64,000 nt of DNA from contig CAVPFC010000061.1 of assembly GCA_963703605.1 (NCBI GenBank), positions 1 through 64,000 on the forward strand. Reading direction: 5' to 3'. Below the pieces are notes generated by a model. The model made no database searches. It saw nothing but the letters and a program-made list of their open reading frames with translations, and was not told where the DNA came from. The translations under genes and the position numbers were made by a program. Shown piece after piece: positions 61,036 to 64,000 of the stretch (position 1 is its first letter; every line of letters starts with the position of its first letter). Source of the stretch: DASXKD01 sp963703605 (GTDB taxonomy: Bacteria; Actinomycetota; Actinomycetes; Streptosporangiales; Streptosporangiaceae).

Positions 61036-62191
61036 CCTGAACGTCCTGCGCGGCCTGGAGAGCGAGAAGGACATCTCGATGGAGCTGGCCATCAAGGCCA
61101 TCGAGGATGCGCTGCTCGTCGCCTATCACCGGTCCGGCGGCTCGGCCGTCACCGCGCGCGTCGAGGTGGACCGCGGCAGCGGCCACGTCACCGTCTGGGC
61201 GGCCGAGACCGGCCCCGAAGGCGAGGTGCTGCGCGAGTACGACGACACGCCTGCCGGTTTCGGGCGGATCGCGGCCACCACCGCCCGCCAGGTCATCTTG
61301 CAGCGGCTGCGCGACGCGGAGGACGAGCTGACCTTCGGCGAGTACGCGGGCCGGGAGGGCGACATCGTCGCCGGGGTGATCCAGCAGGGCAAGGACCCGC
61401 GCGCGGTCCTGGTCGACCTGGGCAAGGTGGAGGCCATCCTGCCGCCCACCGAGCAGGTGCCCGGCGAGCGGTACCTGCACGGTGAGCGGCTGCGCTCCTT
61501 CGTGCTGCGGGTGCACAAGGGGTACCGGGGCCCGTCGATCACGCTGTCCCGCACCCACCCCGGCCTGGTGAAGAAGCTGTTCGCGCTGGAGGTTCCCGAG
61601 ATCGCCTCGGGCGCGGTGGAGATCGTCGCGATCGCCCGCGAGGCGGGGCACCGTACGAAGATCGCGGTGGCGTCGCATCAGCCGGGCGTGAACGCCAAGG
61701 GCGCCTGCATCGGGCCCATGGGCAGCCGGGTCAGGAACGTGATGACCGAGCTGCACGGGGAGAAGATCGACATCGTCGACTACTCCGACGACTCGGCCGA
61801 GTTCGTGGCGAACGCGCTGTCCCCGGCCCGGGTCACCCGCGTCATCATCGTGGACGCCGAGGCCCGGCTGGCGCAGGTGATCGTGCCGGACTACCAGCTT
61901 TCCCTGGCCATCGGCAAGGAGGGCCAGAACGCCCGGCTTGCGCACAAGCTGACCGGCTGGAAGATCGACATCCATCCGGACACGGACGCGGGCGAGACCG
62001 GCCCGTCGCGCCCGGCCCCCGGCGGCGACCGCGGCGCGGCGCACCGCGGTGACGCAGGCGCACCGGCCCGTGACGGCGGGCCGGCCGGTGACCGCGATGC
62101 CGCGCCCGGCGGTGACGATGACCCGGGGCCCGGCGCTGCTGCGGGCGGGCAGGGCTCCCGCCGCGGCACCACCAACGCGCGGGCGCGGTAA
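61025..62191 (+). CDS. nusA: Transcription termination/antitermination factor NusA
   Basis: 388 aa. N-terminal RNA polymerase-binding domain (MDIDLNVLRGLESEKDISME), S1 domain (GREGDIVAGVIQQGKDPRAV), then two KH domains (KIAVASHQPGVNAKGACIG, GSRVRNVMTELHGEKIDIV; LAIGKEGQNARLAHKLTGWK). The tail (about residues 320-388) is Asp/Gly/Arg-rich. The ATG lies inside the rimP 3' end. Confidence 0.96.
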   Translation: MDIDLNVLRGLESEKDISMELAIKAIEDALLVAYHRSGGSAVTARVEVDRGSGHVTVWAAETGPEGEVLREYDDTPAGFGRIAATTARQVILQRLRDAEDELTFGEYAGREGDIVAGVIQQGKDPRAVLVDLGKVEAILPPTEQVPGERYLHGERLRSFVLRVHKGYRGPSITLSRTHPGLVKKLFALEVPEIASGAVEIVAIAREAGHRTKIAVASHQPGVNAKGACIGPMGSRVRNVMTELHGEKIDIVDYSDDSAEFVANALSPARVTRVIIVDAEARLAQVIVPDYQLSLAIGKEGQNARLAHKLTGWKIDIHPDTDAGETGPSRPAPGGDRGAAHRGDAGAPARDGGPAGDRDAAPGGDDDPGPGAAAGGQGSRRGTTNARAR

Positions 62192-62204
62192 GCTTACGTC
62201 CGGA

Positions 62205-62504
62205 ATGGCCAGGCGGTCCCTGCATGCCCAGCAACCCGAGCCTCCGGTCCGGACTTGCGTAGGATGCAGAGTTCGCGCGGCCAAGTCTGACTTGCTGCGC
62301 GTGGTGGGCCGGGAGAACGACGTTCTGCCCGACCCGCAGGCGCGGTTGCCTGGTCGGGGCGCCTATGTGCATCCGAGCCAGACTTGCTTCGAGCAAGCGC
62401 AACGCCGCCGGGCCTTCGCCCGGGCGCTGCGCCTGCCGGGAGCGGCCGGCACGGCCGTTCTCGGGCAATATCTGGCCCAGCTACACGAGGAATCCCACCA
62501 GTAA
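62205..62504 (+). CDS. ylxR: YlxR-family nucleic-acid-binding protein
   Basis: 99 aa. RTCVGCRVRAAKSDLLRVV is the family's opening; GRGAYVHPSQTCFEQAQRRR carries the second Cys and a basic patch. Binds RNA or acts as a nucleoid-linked regulator in related bacteria. It starts 13 bp after nusA in the conserved nusA-ylxR-infB order. Confidence 0.93.
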   Translation: MARRSLHAQQPEPPVRTCVGCRVRAAKSDLLRVVGRENDVLPDPQARLPGRGAYVHPSQTCFEQAQRRRAFARALRLPGAAGTAVLGQYLAQLHEESHQ

Positions 62505-62687
62505 CCGTCCGGGGCAGCCCGGGCGGCCGGAGGTCGGCATTACCGCCGGGAAAGCAGGAACCGATTGTGATGAGCGCCCGATGAGAACGCGGCGATGAAC
62601 AGCAGAATCTAACGCCGGCCGGAGCTCGAGACCGAGCCCCAGCCGGCCCCGATGGTCCGGTCGGTCCGGACCGAGTGAGGGAGCGCA

Positions 62688-64000
62688 GTGGCGAAGGTCC
62701 GGGTGTACGAGCTCGCAAAGGAGTTCGGCGTAGAGAGCAAGGCCGTGATGGCCAAGCTCCAGGAGATGGGCGAGTTCGTAAGGTCGGCGTCCTCGACGAT
62801 CGAGGCGCCGGTCGTCCGCAGACTCAAGGAAGCGTTCGCGACACAGGGCCCGAAGCCCGCTGCCGCGCGGAAGGCCGACGGGCAGGTTGCGACGGCGCCT
62901 GCCCCGTCCCCGGGTGGCCCCGACGGGCGCGGCGCGCCCGTGCCGGGCAGGCAGGGCGGCGCCCCGCGGCCCCAGGCGCCACGGCCGGCTGCCGCGCAGC
63001 CGGCCGCGCCTGTCCGCGCGGAGGCCGATGTCGCCGCCAACGGGGCGGCCGCCGCGGCTGCCGCGCCGCAGGCCCCGGCGGCACCGGCACCGCCGGCCCC
63101 GCGCCGGCCCCGGCACCCGCGCAGCAGGCCGGGCCGGCCACCCCGGCACCGCAGGTCCCGTTCTCGCCGCCGCCCGCGCGGCCAGGCCCGCCCCAGCCGC
63201 AGCGCGGCGCGCCCGCGCAGCCGGGCCCGCGGCCGAGGCCGGCGGCGCCGGGCGGCCAGGGCGCACCCCGGCCGGGCCCGCGTGGCGCGCCCCGCCCCGG
63301 CAACAACCCCTACGGCCAGACGACCGGCATGGGCCGGCCGCCGCGCCCGGCCCCGCCGCGGAGCGGCCAGCCCGCGCCTGGGCCCGGAGCGCCGGCCGGG
63401 CAGGGCGGCCCGCGGCCGGGTGGCGGCGGGCAAGGGCGCCCGTCCCCCGCGGACGTGGCACGCCCCGGCGGCCCGCGTCCCGGCGGGCCGCGGCCCAGCC
63501 CGAGCAACATGCCGCCGCGCCCGGTGGGTGGGCGTGGCGGTCCCGGCGGTGGCCCCGGCCGCGGCGGTCCCGGCGGTGGCCCGGGCCGCGGTGGTCCCGG
63601 TGGCCCCGGCCGTGGCGGTCCCGGCGGCCCGGGGCGTGGTGGTCCCGGCGGCGCCGGCGCGGGTACCCGGACCGGCGGCGCGCCGCGTCCCGGCGGCGTG
63701 GGCGCTGGCGGCGGTGGGCGGCCCGGTGGTGGCGGCCCCGGTGGCCGCGGCCGCAGTGGCACGCAGGGCGCGTTCGGGCGCCCCGGCGGGCGCCCCGGCC
63801 GTAACCGCAAGTCGCGCAAGCAGCGGCGCCAGGAGTTCGACAACATGCAGGCGCCGGCGATCGGCGGCGTGCAGGTCCCGCGCGGCAACGGCCAGGTCAT
63901 CCGGCTGTCCCGGGGAGCGTCGCTGAGCGACTTCGCCGACAAGATCGGGGTGAACCCCGCATCGCTGGTCCAGGTGCTGTTCCACCTCGGCGAGATGGTC
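62688..64000 (+). CDS. infB: Translation initiation factor IF-2, 5' part, one frame break
   Basis: The gene runs past the window end. The start GTG 62688 gives MAKVRVYELAKEFGVESKAV, the IF-2 N-terminal domain. A long Pro/Gly/Arg/Ala linker follows, with runs of GGPGRGGPGG, and then the second IF-2N motif (ASLSDFADKIGVNPASLVQV) at the window edge. The GTPase domain is outside. The frame changes near 63100: PAAPAPPAPR then APAPAQQAGPATPAP, fitting one missing base in a GC-rich run. Confidence 0.92.

Overview
The window is very GC-rich DNA from an actinomycete. The signs are mshC (mycothiol synthesis), a DUF397/Scr1-type regulator pair with a divergent RsbW-like ATPase, a DUF4192 protein, many GTG/TTG starts, and the order dxr-rseP-ispG ... 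GNAT ... rimP-nusA-ylxR-infB, which is typical of Streptomyces, Streptosporangium and their relatives. No phage, transposase, CRISPR array or integrase was found. The genus cannot be fixed from the sequence alone.

Layout. (1) 0-11.5 kb: a leftward set (GMC oxidoreductase, MFS transporter, GH15 trehalase/glucoamylase) is divergent from a rightward operon of a G6PDH-like enzyme, NDH-2 and cytochrome bd (cydAB). Together they could carry electrons from sugar to oxygen. The G6PDH-like protein has lost most residues that hold the substrate phosphate. (2) 10.5-16.4 kb: a hydroxyacid dehydrogenase, a DUF389 membrane protein, a ClC-type protein, a K+ channel and an aquaporin, which suggests ion and osmotic balance. 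(3) 16.4-24 kb: a quinone oxidoreductase and a MarR regulator sharing an operator, a secreted esterase, tRNA-His, oligoribonuclease, a PNPOx-like/MocR divergent pair with a perfect inverted repeat, and an APH-family phosphotransferase. (4) 24.01-24.33 kb: eight 41-bp units, each a 31-nt hairpin plus a 10-nt linker, with paired base changes in the stems. This is the most unusual non-coding structure in the window. (5) 24.4-38.6 kb: a solute-binding/VWA protein, an rRNA methyltransferase, a phosphoesterase, the XRE/DUF397/ATPase set, CPBP protease, YbaK, amidase, mshC with an in-frame minisatellite, an iron permease with an iron box, and DUF4192. (6) 38.7-45.3 kb: FAD oxidase, cyclopropane synthase, dxr, rseP and ispG. 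(7) 45.3-53.7 kb: an accessory block (hydrolase/cupin/TetR, then DeoR with a sugar ABC transporter, then a secreted peptidase-like lipoprotein) lying inside the otherwise conserved neighbourhood. (8) 53.8-64 kb: GNAT, ProA-like, HelR-like helicase, two ferritin-like proteins, rimP, nusA, ylxR and the start of infB, which runs off the end.

Sequence quality. About 21 single-base frame breaks interrupt otherwise well conserved genes. Fourteen of them fall between 38.7 and 43.5 kb, eight in dxr alone. Essential genes are hit and protein similarity resumes exactly in the next frame, so assembly or base-calling errors are more likely than gene decay. Coordinates for those genes are given across the breaks.
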